This document shows, piece by piece, positions 1 to 7,526 of a DNA stretch of 11,649 nucleotides (positions are counted from its first letter, which is position 1; each line of letters opens with the position of its first letter). A model generated the notes under the pieces. The model did not search any database, was not told the DNA's origin, and was given only the letters and a program-made list of their open reading frames with translations. The DNA is taken from contig CAZNQD010000063.1 of NCBI GenBank assembly GCA_964575345.1, forward strand, positions 1 through 11,649, written 5' to 3'. Source of the stretch: UBA1402 sp964575345 (GTDB lineage Bacteria > Bacteroidota > Bacteroidia > Bacteroidales > UBA1402). A program made the translations under genes and the position numbers.

Positions 1-57
1 CGGAGGCTTGTATTGTTGGATGTGTAACTATTGTTTTTGTCCTTTCTTTGATTTTTG

Positions 58-1458
58 TCAAAACCTAAAGTAGATGAAAGGATTATAGGTGGATGCAGCC
101 ATAGAGGCCACTGAAAGAAGAAATAAAATCAAGAGCCAGGCATTGACCAGCCAATTCAAAAGCCTGCGTTCTTGCTTAATGTGCAATATATTCGAAAACA
201 GAGGAACAGAACATAAAAAGGCAACCACAAATGCTATTATTTCAATATTGTCAACATAATAGCTCATTTCGTACAAGACATCGTGGCTGCGAACAAAGCC
301 GAACATATTTTTGATGTAAGTCCATGCATAAGCTATATTATCTGCGCGAAAAATCACCCAGCCAATGACAAAGACAAAAACAGTATAGAGATGTTTTGTA
401 ACGTTTACGAGCTTCGCAGAACTTTCCTTGTGCAAGCCGCTGATCTTTTCAAAAATTATAAAAACGCCATGCCATATACCCCAAATCACAAAGCTCCAGG
501 AAGCACCATGCCAGAAACCTGTTAAAAGAAACACGATCGACAGGTTTAAATAATTCCGGCTCTTGCTGACCCGATTTCCTCCCAAGGGAATATAGAGATA
601 TTGTTTAAACCAGGTAGATAATGAAATATGCCATCTGCGCCAGAATTCCGTTATAGATTTAGAAATATAAGGATAGTTGAAATTCTCTTTTATGTGAAAT
701 CCAAAAATAAGACCCAAACCTATAGCCATATCTGAATATCCGCTGAAATCAAAAAACAGCTGAAAACTGTAAGCCAAACTGCCTATCCATGCTACTGAAG
801 TTTGTAAAGTATCGGGAGCCTGTACAAATATTTTATCGGCCACTGCACCCAGAGTATTGGCTATCAATACTTTTTTTGCCAGCCCAATAATAAATCTCTT
901 TACACCCAAGGCCAGCTTATCGAAATCTACTTCCCTGTGGTCAATTTGATCTGCAATATCGTTGTATTTTACAATCGGCCCGGCAATCAGTTGCGGAAAA
1001 AGACAAATAAAGAGAGAAAGTTTAAAAATATCACGTTGCACGGAAACTTCGCCCCGGTAAACATCCACCACATACGAAATAGCCTGAAAAGTATAAAAAG
1101 AAATCCCTATGGGCATAAGCACTTCAATGAAATCGAGGTTCCCATGGAATAATTCATTAAGGTTTCCGATGAAGAAATTAAAATATTTAAAATAGGTCAG
1201 AAAGCCCAGATTTGTAATTATAGTGGCTGTCAAAAATCCTTTTTTATACTTCGGATATTTATTCATCAGAATAGCTCCCCCGTAATTCACTAAAATTGTC
1301 AGCAACATTATGGCCAAATATTCCGGTTCACCCCAGGCATAAAAAAGGATACTTGCTGCCAAAAGCACATAATTGCGAAGGTTAGGCCTGACAACAAAAT
1401 AGATAAGACAAACCAGCGGCAAGAATATGAAAATGAAACTCATCGAGGAAAACAACAT
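58..1458 (-). CDS. AlgI-like MBOAT polysaccharide O-acyltransferase
   Basis: This is a 466-residue multi-pass inner-membrane protein of the AlgI/DltB/PatA branch of the MBOAT family. Members pass an acyl group, usually acetyl, across the membrane to a partner that modifies an exported polysaccharide. Family signatures seen: an N-terminal run of membrane helices starting MLFSSMSF, a central block at about 233-295 holding the FDFSGYSDMAIGLG motif, the FWRRWHISLS motif with His277, the YIPLGGNR loop, and TGFWHGASW with His317, which matches the catalytic His of AlgI. Length is normal for the family. The start is the ATG 5 bases after the stop of the upstream AlgX-like gene, so the two are almost certainly co-transcribed and functionally paired. 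The acceptor polysaccharide cannot be told from this window; acetyl is the likely donor group but other acyl groups are possible. The gene is intact, and no terminator is visible in the 57 bases after it. Confidence 0.93.
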   Translation of the reverse strand: MLFSSMSFIFIFLPLVCLIYFVVRPNLRNYVLLAASILFYAWGEPEYLAIMLLTILVNYGGAILMNKYPKYKKGFLTATIITNLGFLTYFKYFNFFIGNLNELFHGNLDFIEVLMPIGISFYTFQAISYVVDVYRGEVSVQRDIFKLSLFICLFPQLIAGPIVKYNDIADQIDHREVDFDKLALGVKRFIIGLAKKVLIANTLGAVADKIFVQAPDTLQTSVAWIGSLAYSFQLFFDFSGYSDMAIGLGLIFGFHIKENFNYPYISKSITEFWRRWHISLSTWFKQYLYIPLGGNRVSKSRNYLNLSIVFLLTGFWHGASWSFVIWGIWHGVFIIFEKISGLHKESSAKLVNVTKHLYTVFVFVIGWVIFRADNIAYAWTYIKNMFGFVRSHDVLYEMSYYVDNIEIIAFVVAFLCSVPLFSNILHIKQERRLLNWLVNAWLLILFLLSVASMAASTYNPFIYFRF

Positions 1459-1463
1459 ATCGG

Positions 1464-3125
1464 TCAGTCTTTAGGAAAGATGGAATAAAGAATGCTTGGA
1501 ACCAGCCTCTCAACAGCCAAAAGCACAACGACATCAATGTCTTTCTCTGTTATATATTGCAGGTCTTCCCTCGTAATATTGTAACGCCATTTCATTACCA
1601 CATGCTCAAAAGTATTCCCCAAATAGGGTTCGAGCACATTGCCAAAAGAATCACGCAACATAAAAAGTGATCCCTTGCCCTGATTGTTGTTTAGATATAA
1701 ATCTTCTGTTATGACAGCCCGATTGTTGGCTGTATAATTATTTTCAAGGCGCAACTTGTGATAAACTGTAGTACTATCCAAAGGAATACCACCCGGATAC
1801 AAAAGATTTGATTCCCCGTAGGGATGGTAATAAGTATCAAGTTCTGTATAACTTATAGGAGCTATCTGAAAATCCCTGTAAACAGATTTCATCAATTCCT
1901 TATAACCCAAATAGGCTCCATAATAAGTCCAATGCGCATCATTTTTATAATAAAGCCAGGGGCCATCGTTTTTGGCTTCCAGGAAGGCTTCGTAGGGATA
2001 AATAATTTCAACCCCGGTGTTTTTCTGCAAGTAATGAATGAGTTGAAATATCCTACTCTCGCTGTCAGGCTTAATTTTTCTTGCAAAACGAAAATATTCG
2101 CCATAAATTTTATGGTTGTCAGGAGCTACAAAAAAATAGAACTTTTTATTATTGGCCTTACACCAATGATTGATAGACGATAAATAAAGTGTAAGTTTCT
2201 CCAATTCTTTTTCGGAAAACAATTTTACATTTTGATAATTTTTAACACCGTCATCATTAATATTAAAACTCCAACCATCTTTGCCCACGAGTACTTTTTC
2301 CTTAAATAAATTTCGGTTGACTCCCGCTGTAATTTTATTATACAACCTGACTAATTGTTTGCGCATATAAAACCGGTCGTTAAACCAGGTTTCGAATTCA
2401 ATGCCAAAATTATTGTTGATCTTTTTTTCTGTAATCAAGGAAGGAAATTTTGCCAACATTCTGTTTTCTTCTGGAGCCTTGTCTTCCTTATTGATTTTTG
2501 AGGCAGGTATTAATAAAAAAGAAAAAAAGAGGAACAACAAAAAAGCGTTGGCCCTTTTGTGCTTTGATTTTTCAAAATAAGCCAACAATATATACAGTAC
2601 AGCAAAAGCAATGAAGGCAAAAATGATTGCAAAATAGCCAAGCCCCTTTTTAAAGGCCAGTTTTTTGGCGGCATCCACCTGGATTGGAGTATTGAAAACA
2701 ATATAAGGATCTATCTTTTGCGAACTTAGCACAAGCCCTCCATTAGCGGTATAACGATCTATATCGTTAGAAGAAATATTATCAAAATCGGTTAAGTAAT
2801 AATGTGATTTTCCGCTTACTTCAATATTGTCAATACGCACATCGCCCGGTTTTACTCCAAAATCAATCCTTACTTTATGCAGGTGCTCTACCGGCAGATC
2901 AAAGTAAATACTGCCTGATTTTGACGCGCGGTACAAATAACTTATTGACTTGCCTGCAACAAAGGCTTGTTTTTCGGAGCTTGTATAGAATACTTCAAAT
3001 TCAATATCCTTTTCAGTGCTAAGTTCAAACTGAACCCGAATGGGAGAATAAGATCTTTCAGTGAAAAATAAAATTAAGAGCAGAACCGACAATAAGGCAC
3101 TAAAAGCAATTTTTCCCCCAGACAT
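1464..3125 (-). CDS. AlgX/AlgJ-like SGNH O-acetyltransferase with N-terminal extension
   Basis: This 553-residue membrane-anchored protein probably receives acetyl groups from the MBOAT encoded next to it and places them on a polysaccharide outside the inner membrane. The C-terminal part, about 215-553, matches the AlgX/AlgJ SGNH-hydrolase-like fold: an ENRMLAKFP entry motif, WFNDRFYMRKQLVRLYN (247-263), KVLVGKDGW (277-285), APDNHKIYGEY (334-344), a YKNDAHWT motif giving candidate catalytic Asp396 and His398, and MLRDSFGN with candidate nucleophile Ser493. The order Asp-x-His then Ser is that of AlgX. Hydrophobic segments lie at about 6-22, 160-183 and 193-208. The stretch between the first two (about 25-155) is strand-rich, looks extracytoplasmic, and is not part of canonical AlgX or AlgJ. 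The start ATG at 3125 is followed directly by the first membrane segment. Function is inferred from the motifs and the MBOAT partner; the substrate is unknown. Confidence 0.85.
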   Translation of the reverse strand: MSGGKIAFSALLSVLLLILFFTERSYSPIRVQFELSTEKDIEFEVFYTSSEKQAFVAGKSISYLYRASKSGSIYFDLPVEHLHKVRIDFGVKPGDVRIDNIEVSGKSHYYLTDFDNISSNDIDRYTANGGLVLSSQKIDPYIVFNTPIQVDAAKKLAFKKGLGYFAIIFAFIAFAVLYILLAYFEKSKHKRANAFLLFLFFSFLLIPASKINKEDKAPEENRMLAKFPSLITEKKINNNFGIEFETWFNDRFYMRKQLVRLYNKITAGVNRNLFKEKVLVGKDGWSFNINDDGVKNYQNVKLFSEKELEKLTLYLSSINHWCKANNKKFYFFVAPDNHKIYGEYFRFARKIKPDSESRIFQLIHYLQKNTGVEIIYPYEAFLEAKNDGPWLYYKNDAHWTYYGAYLGYKELMKSVYRDFQIAPISYTELDTYYHPYGESNLLYPGGIPLDSTTVYHKLRLENNYTANNRAVITEDLYLNNNQGKGSLFMLRDSFGNVLEPYLGNTFEHVVMKWRYNITREDLQYITEKDIDVVVLLAVERLVPSILYSIFPKD

Positions 3126-3149
3126 ATGTGCTCAGATATTAAATTTTAA

Positions 3150-3174
3150 AAATGCAAAGATAATCTTTGCATTT
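3150..3174. repeat. Perfect 12-bp inverted repeat between two minus-strand genes
   Basis: The arms AAATGCAAAGAT and ATCTTTGCATTT are exact reverse complements separated by one base. The palindrome lies 43 bases after the exonuclease stop and 24 bases before the AlgX-like start. Read on the minus strand, one arm plus the centre base gives TATCTTTG, a Bacteroidota -7 promoter box. It may be an operator over a promoter, or a weak A/T-rich terminator for the exonuclease, since five T follow on the minus strand (three of them in the stem). Confidence 0.7.
3155..3162 (-). promoter_or_regulatory. Predicted -7 box of the O-acetylation operon
   Basis: The minus strand reads TATCTTTG, an exact match to the Bacteroidota -7 consensus TAnnTTTG, 29 bases upstream of the AlgX-like start codon. 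No TTTG or TTG is found about 20 bases further upstream, so the -33 half is missing or weak. The box lies inside the 3150-3174 palindrome. Confidence 0.4.
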
Positions 3175-3217
3175 AATATATTTTCTTCACGATTTAATTT
3201 TGCCAAAATATTTCCAC

Positions 3218-3709
3218 TTAAAACACTCTCAAAGCAATGGCCGCACAAGCTTCCGCATCGGCCAGGGCATTGTGATGATGCCGCAAATCGAAACCACAAT
3301 GAGCCGAGACGGTCTGCAATTGGTGATTTAGCAACATTGGAAAAGTCTTACGGGAAGCCCGGCAGGTGCACCTGAAATCGTATTTTGGATAGGCCAGATC
3401 GTACCAGGCAAAGACGGCTTTGAGGCAGCCCTCGTCAAAAACAGCATTGTGCGCTACCAGAGGCAGGTCTTCGATGACAGGAATGACTTTTTCCCAGACT
3501 TCGGGAAATTCAGGGGCATCTGCAGTGTCGGAATGTGTAAGTCCATGCACTCTGGTGTTCCAGTAACTGTAATAATTGGGCACCGGCTTAATCATACTGT
3601 AAAATGAATCCCTGACCAGCCCGTCACGCACGATGACCAGGCCTACACTGCAAACACTGGCCGGATTGCGATTGGCGGTTTCAAAATCGATGGCTGCAAA
3701 ATCTTTCAT
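3218..3709 (-). CDS. DnaQ-like 3'-5' exonuclease (DEDDh)
   Basis: This is a 163-residue stand-alone exonuclease domain of the DNA polymerase III epsilon type (RNase T / DnaQ superfamily). The metal-binding and catalytic residues are all present and in order: AIDFET with Asp8 and Glu10 (motif Exo I), HNAVFDEGCL with Asp92 (Exo II), and HHHNALADAEA with His146 and Asp151 (Exo III, DEDDh type). It contains nothing beyond this domain, so it is shorter than a typical proofreading subunit and lacks the polymerase-binding tail. It belongs with the small house-cleaning exonucleases seen in many Bacteroidota and Firmicutes. Likely activity is 3'-to-5' trimming of DNA or RNA ends in the cytoplasm; the natural substrate is unknown. 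It is probably a single-gene transcript: the next gene downstream has its own promoter-like site, and the gene upstream is divergent. The ATG chosen begins the first strand of the fold. Confidence 0.88.
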   Translation of the reverse strand: MKDFAAIDFETANRNPASVCSVGLVIVRDGLVRDSFYSMIKPVPNYYSYWNTRVHGLTHSDTADAPEFPEVWEKVIPVIEDLPLVAHNAVFDEGCLKAVFAWYDLAYPKYDFRCTCRASRKTFPMLLNHQLQTVSAHCGFDLRHHHNALADAEACAAIALRVF

Positions 3710-3714
3710 ACCTG

Positions 3715-3722
3715 CAAAGATA
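3715..3722 (-). promoter_or_regulatory. Predicted -7 box of the exonuclease gene
   Basis: The minus strand reads TATCTTTG followed by CA, an exact TAnnTTTG match, ending only 5 bases before the exonuclease ATG. Transcription would start at or almost at the start codon, giving a nearly leaderless mRNA. No clear -33 TTTG is seen at the expected distance. Confidence 0.4.
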
Positions 3723-3744
3723 ATGATAGGCCGGAATAAAATTA

Positions 3745-3752
3745 TATCTTTG
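3745..3752 (+). promoter_or_regulatory. Predicted -7 box of the aldo-keto reductase gene
   Basis: The plus strand reads TATCTTTG, an exact TAnnTTTG match 23 bases before the reductase ATG, which would leave a short A-rich leader. No TTTG stands 19-21 bases upstream, so the -33 half is weak. The site faces away from the exonuclease box at 3715-3722. Confidence 0.45.
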
Positions 3753-3775
3753 AGGGCAACAAAAATAATATCATT

Positions 3776-4780
3776 ATGGAATACAGAAAACTTGGAAACA
3801 CCGATTTAGAAGTTTCAGTCATCACTTTTGGAGCCTGGGCCGCCGGGGGCATGATGTGGGGTGGAACTAAACAAAACGACGCTGTAAACGCTATCCGTGC
3901 TTCGTACGATATGGGCGTGACCAGCATTGATACGGCCCCTGTCTACGGAATGGGCTACAGCGAACAACTGGTGGGCGAAGCCATCAAAGGTCTTCCCCGC
4001 GACAAAGTACAAATCCTCACTAAATTCGGCCTTCGCTGGGATACCAAGCAAGGCGAATATTTTTTTGACAGCGTCAGCAACGAGGGCAAAACAGTGCACA
4101 TTTACCGCAATGCCCGCAAGGAGAATATTATTCAGGAATGTGAAACCAGCCTCAAGTTGCTGGGCACCGATTATATCGATCTTTACCAGATTCACTGGTA
4201 CGATCCCACCACCCCCGTCAGCGAAAGCATGGAAGCTGTCAGCCGCCTGATGGAACAAGGTAAGGTGCGTTATGCCGGTGTCTGCAATTATTCTGCCGCG
4301 CAAATGGAAGAAGCAGCCGCCTTTATCGACCTGGCCTCGGATCAGCTGCCGTACAGTATGTTACGCCGGGGCATCGAAGAAGAAATTGTGCCCTATTGCC
4401 TCGGGCATAATAAAGGTATTTTAGCTTACAGTCCTTTGCAACGGGGCCTGCTTACCGGCAAAATGAAACCCGGCCAGCAATTTGATCCCAACGACAGCCG
4501 TACAGGCCAAGCCTGGTATCTGGACGAAAACATCGTGCAAGTCAACAACTTTCTAGACAGGATCCGCCCCATCGCCGAAGCGCACAAGGCCAGCCTGGGC
4601 CAGGTAGTATTGCGCTGGACCATTGAACAGCCGGGCATTACCGTTGCACTGGCAGGCGCACGGGATGTAGCCCAAGCCACCGACAACGCAAAGGCAGGCT
4701 CCCTGAAACTCAGCTCCAATGAGCTTAGGACCATTAGTACCGAATTGAACAAAATCAATTTAGTGTTCCCCGAAAAATAA
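3776..4780 (+). CDS. Aldo-keto reductase
   Basis: This is a 334-residue soluble NAD(P)H-dependent aldo-keto reductase, a TIM-barrel enzyme that reduces aldehydes or ketones to alcohols. The catalytic tetrad is complete: Asp52 and Tyr57 in SIDTAPVYGMGYSE, Lys83 in ILTKFG, and His140 in DLYQIHWYD. A GVCNYS strand motif lies at 168-173 and the cofactor phosphate-binding segment at about 293-307 (AGARDVAQATDNAKA). The shortened N-terminus without a beta-hairpin cap and the overall pattern resemble the IolS/YhdN (AKR11-type) branch, so general stress or sugar-related carbonyl reduction is plausible; the substrate cannot be assigned. The ATG at 3776 is the only sensible start, following an A-rich leader and a TATCTTTG box. 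The DUF4349 gene begins 8 bases after its stop, so both likely share a transcript, although nothing in the proteins links them functionally. Confidence 0.92.
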   Translation: MEYRKLGNTDLEVSVITFGAWAAGGMMWGGTKQNDAVNAIRASYDMGVTSIDTAPVYGMGYSEQLVGEAIKGLPRDKVQILTKFGLRWDTKQGEYFFDSVSNEGKTVHIYRNARKENIIQECETSLKLLGTDYIDLYQIHWYDPTTPVSESMEAVSRLMEQGKVRYAGVCNYSAAQMEEAAAFIDLASDQLPYSMLRRGIEEEIVPYCLGHNKGILAYSPLQRGLLTGKMKPGQQFDPNDSRTGQAWYLDENIVQVNNFLDRIRPIAEAHKASLGQVVLRWTIEQPGITVALAGARDVAQATDNAKAGSLKLSSNELRTISTELNKINLVFPEK

Positions 4781-4788
4781 TCAGCATC

Positions 4789-5697
4789 ATGAAAAGATTT
4801 CTCTATCTGCTCCTGCTGTCAGGACTGCTTGGAGCTTGTCATCAAAAAGACAAAGACAGCATTTTGTCTCCCGATATGATGATGAGCGAAGATGTAAAAT
4901 TTGAATCAAGAGAAGGCCTAAAACTCAAAGGGCGGCTGGCAGAAACTCAGGCATATGCTGCGGTTTCTGAATCCATGAGTACCGATGTCGCCCTGAATCA
5001 GGGATCGGAAGCGACAGATAAAAAGAAAATTATCCGCGACGGCCACATGACCATAAAAGTAAAATCGGCTCAGGCTGCCAAAATCAGAGTAGACAGCCTG
5101 TTGATTCCTTTTGGAGCATATTACGCCAGCGAAAATTTCAACAACAACGACAGAGAGGCAACTTTCTACCTAAGGCTCAGAATACCCACTGCCGCTTTTG
5201 ACAATTTTATGGCCTGCCTGGAACAAGGCTACGGAGAAATACTCAACAAAGACATCCAGGCCCGCGATGTAACCGACCAGTTTATCGATCTGGAGACCCG
5301 GCTGCAAAACAAACGCAATTACCTGGGCCGCTACAACAGCCTGCTCAAAGAGGCCAAAACCGTTAAGGATATCCTGCAGATTCAGGAAGAAATCAGGGGG
5401 CTCGAAGAAGAAATCGAAAGCACCACAGGCCGGCTCAAATACCTGAGTGATCAGGTGGATTACAGCACACTGCAACTGAACCTGACCGAACAAAAAGATT
5501 TTCAATTCAAACCCGAAGAACGCGACCGTTTCGGTGAAAAACTGAAACAAGCCCTCACCAAGGGTTGGTATGGAGTTGTAGACTTCGTACTATTCCTGTT
5601 CAAGATCTGGCCTCTCTGGCTGGTTCTGTGTCTTGCTTTGATTTTCCTGAAAAGACGGAGCAGACCAACAAAAAAAGAGAAAACGAAGAAAGAATAA
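4789..5697 (+). CDS. DUF4349 family membrane lipoprotein
   Basis: This is a 302-residue envelope protein of the DUF4349 family, whose biochemical role is not established. The N-terminus is a lipoprotein signal peptide: Lys2-Arg3, a hydrophobic core, then the lipobox LGAC with Cys17 as the predicted lipidated residue. A low-complexity linker to about 78 leads into the conserved core (79-235): IIRDGHMTIKVKS, a long segment rich in charged residues at about 163-220 predicted to form a coiled coil (QFIDLETRLQNKRNYLGRY through the EEIRGLEEEIES region), and a closing strand at YSTLQLNLTE. A C-terminal membrane helix (about 263-287) ends in a strongly basic tail, typical of a cytoplasmic stop-transfer end. 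Most of the protein is therefore probably extracytoplasmic and anchored at both ends. The gene lies 8 bases after the reductase gene and is the last of the pair. Confidence 0.85.
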   Translation: MKRFLYLLLLSGLLGACHQKDKDSILSPDMMMSEDVKFESREGLKLKGRLAETQAYAAVSESMSTDVALNQGSEATDKKKIIRDGHMTIKVKSAQAAKIRVDSLLIPFGAYYASENFNNNDREATFYLRLRIPTAAFDNFMACLEQGYGEILNKDIQARDVTDQFIDLETRLQNKRNYLGRYNSLLKEAKTVKDILQIQEEIRGLEEEIESTTGRLKYLSDQVDYSTLQLNLTEQKDFQFKPEERDRFGEKLKQALTKGWYGVVDFVLFLFKIWPLWLVLCLALIFLKRRSRPTKKEKTKKE

Positions 5698-5816
5698 ACT
5701 TCGAATTTATGCTTCCACCTTTTAGCAGCTCCATTAATACAAAAGAGTCATCCAGAGTATATTAATCGGGAAAGAAGAAGAAGGGAAAAACCAAAGAAGG
5801 AAAGAGCCACATAACT

Positions 5817-5848
5817 AAGCCCCCGAAAACCGAAACTTCCGGGGGCTT
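5817..5848. terminator. Bidirectional hairpin between convergent genes
   Basis: AAGCCCCCG (5817-5825) pairs perfectly with CGGGGGCTT (5840-5848) across a 14-base loop, a stable 9-bp stem with seven G/C pairs. It lies between the end of the plus-strand DUF4349 gene and the end of the minus-strand acyl-CoA ligase gene, where a shared terminator is expected. The T-rich tail is modest on the plus side (GATTTATCTTTC) and weak on the minus side. The rest of 5698-5872 is A/G-rich with no gene recognised. Confidence 0.75.
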
Positions 5849-5872
5849 GATTTATCTTTCGGAAATCAGTCT

Positions 5873-7525
5873 TTACACCGGCTTAATCCCCTGCTTTTCG
5901 AGTAGTTTTAAGCCCAGGTCCTTGAGTTTAAACTTTTGGATCTTGCCGCTGCCGGTCATGGGAAAGTTGTCTACAAAAAAGACGTATTTGGGAATTTTGT
6001 GGCGGGCAATCTTGCCCCGGCAGAATTCCCTGACCCGTTCTTCGTCCATGCTGACGCCTTCGTGCAGAATAATGAATGCTCCGACTTCTTCGCCGTATTT
6101 TTCGGAAGGAATACCTGCCACCTGAATGTCTTTGATGCCTTCGAGGTGATAAAGAAACTCTTCAATTTCGCGGGGATAAATATTTTCACCGCCACGGATG
6201 ATCATATCCTTGATGCGGCCGGTAATGCGGTAATAGCCGTTCTCGTCAGCTATACCCAAATCGCCCGAGTGCAGGAAACCGTCCTTGTCGATGACTTCTG
6301 CCGTAGCCTGGGGATTTTTATAATAGCCCTTCATCACCAGATAGCCCCGGCAACAAATCTCTCCCTGCACACCGGGAGGACAATCTTGGCCAGTCTCGGG
6401 ATCTACTACCTTGACTTCGGTAAAAGGATAGCTCCGGCCAACCGTGGTGCAACGCAATTCAAAAGAATCGTCCACCGTAGTCTGAGTCATCCCGGGCGAG
6501 CTTTCGGTGAGTCCGTACACACTGGTAATATGAGTAATATGCAACTTATCCGTTACCCTGCGCATCAATTCCACCGGACACAAAGAGCCGGCCATAATGC
6601 CTGTACGCAGAGAAGAAACATCAAACATTTTGAACATCGGGTGGTTCAAAACAGCAATAAACATAGTGGGTACTCCGTATAGAGCCGTACAACGTTCTTT
6701 ATGGACGGACGCCAGCACCACCAGAGGATCGAAGCGTTCCACCATCACCTGGGTGCAACCGTGCGTCAGTACGTTCATGGTGGCCAGTACCACTCCGAAA
6801 CAATGGAACAGCGGCACCGGCACACAGAGTTTATCCTCAGCCGTAAATGCCATATGCTCACCGGTAAAATAGCCGTTGTTCACAATGTTATGGTGAGTGA
6901 GCATTACTCCTTTGGGAAAACCTGTAGTCCCCGAAGTATATTGCATATTCACCACCTCGTGGCAGTTTACACTGCGCTTGATTTCATTTAGTTCATCGTC
7001 GTCGATGTTTTGGCCCAGCAACAATAATTCCGCCGTATTGAACATGCCCCGGTATTTTTCCTGGCCTATGTAAACAATGTTTTTCAACTTCGGGAAACGA
7101 CTGCTTTGCAAATGGCCTCTTTGTGATGTTTTGAGTTCAGGCAGCATGGTATTGACCATATCCACATAATTGCCGTCAAACACTCCTTCGGTGATGCACA
7201 AGGTTTCTATATCGGAGTTTTCGACCAGATATTCCAGTTCATGCTGCTTATAACTGGTGTTGACAGTCACCAATACGGCTCCCAGCTTAGCCGAAGCATA
7301 AAGGAAAGTCAGCCAGTCGGGAACATTGGTGGCCCAAATACCCACATGCGAACCCTTCCTGACACCTATAGCCATCAGGCCTTTGGCCATATTATCTACT
7401 CGTTGGTTAAATTGCTTGTACGTAAAGCGCAGGTCTCGATCGGAATAGACCAGGTATTCACGATCGGGGGTGTTTTCGGCCCAATGTTCCAAAAACTCCC
7501 CTATGGTACGATTGCTCAATTCCAT
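5873..7525 (-). CDS. Acyl-CoA ligase (AMP-binding, fatty-acid type)
   Basis: This is a 550-residue ANL-superfamily adenylating enzyme that activates a carboxylic acid with ATP to an acyl-AMP and then joins it to CoA. Motifs in order: P-loop TSGTTGFPKGVM (197-208), an aromatic substrate-pocket region around PLFHCFG (238-244), YGLTE (337-341), HSGDLG (419-424), the hinge GRIKDMIIRGGENIYPREIE (436-455), and PMTGSGKIQK with catalytic Lys528. Full length and intact. The sequence resembles medium- and long-chain fatty acyl-CoA synthetases (ACSF2-like) more than acetyl-CoA synthetase; the exact chain length cannot be read from it. It begins one base after the stop of the XRE-cupin regulator, so translation is probably coupled, and the regulator very likely controls it. 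No beta-oxidation genes are nearby, so activation of exogenous or recycled fatty acids for lipid synthesis is as likely as degradation. Confidence 0.93.
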   Translation of the reverse strand: MELSNRTIGEFLEHWAENTPDREYLVYSDRDLRFTYKQFNQRVDNMAKGLMAIGVRKGSHVGIWATNVPDWLTFLYASAKLGAVLVTVNTSYKQHELEYLVENSDIETLCITEGVFDGNYVDMVNTMLPELKTSQRGHLQSSRFPKLKNIVYIGQEKYRGMFNTAELLLLGQNIDDDELNEIKRSVNCHEVVNMQYTSGTTGFPKGVMLTHHNIVNNGYFTGEHMAFTAEDKLCVPVPLFHCFGVVLATMNVLTHGCTQVMVERFDPLVVLASVHKERCTALYGVPTMFIAVLNHPMFKMFDVSSLRTGIMAGSLCPVELMRRVTDKLHITHITSVYGLTESSPGMTQTTVDDSFELRCTTVGRSYPFTEVKVVDPETGQDCPPGVQGEICCRGYLVMKGYYKNPQATAEVIDKDGFLHSGDLGIADENGYYRITGRIKDMIIRGGENIYPREIEEFLYHLEGIKDIQVAGIPSEKYGEEVGAFIILHEGVSMDEERVREFCRGKIARHKIPKYVFFVDNFPMTGSGKIQKFKLKDLGLKLLEKQGIKPV

Positions 7526-7526
7526 A

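Noticed and set aside
1..57. Search for a gene or terminator left of the MBOAT gene
   Set aside because: The 57 bases are A/T-rich with T-runs but have no stem of useful length and no coding signal that can be judged at the window edge.
3815..4303. Open frame of 162 codons on the minus strand
   Set aside because: It is antisense to the aldo-keto reductase, which has its full catalytic tetrad; no family features are seen.
5170..5550. Open frame of 126 codons on the minus strand
   Set aside because: It is antisense to the DUF4349 core; the Phe-rich composition is the reverse image of its Glu/Lys-rich coiled coil.
5565..5765. Small plus-strand open frame of 66 codons overlapping the end of the DUF4349 gene
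   Set aside because: It is out of frame with the membrane helix of the real gene and has no own start context or domain.
5936..6682. Open frame of 248 codons on the plus strand
   Set aside because: It lies wholly antisense to the intact acyl-CoA ligase, shows no recognisable domain, and has the composition expected from a reversed G/C-containing coding frame.
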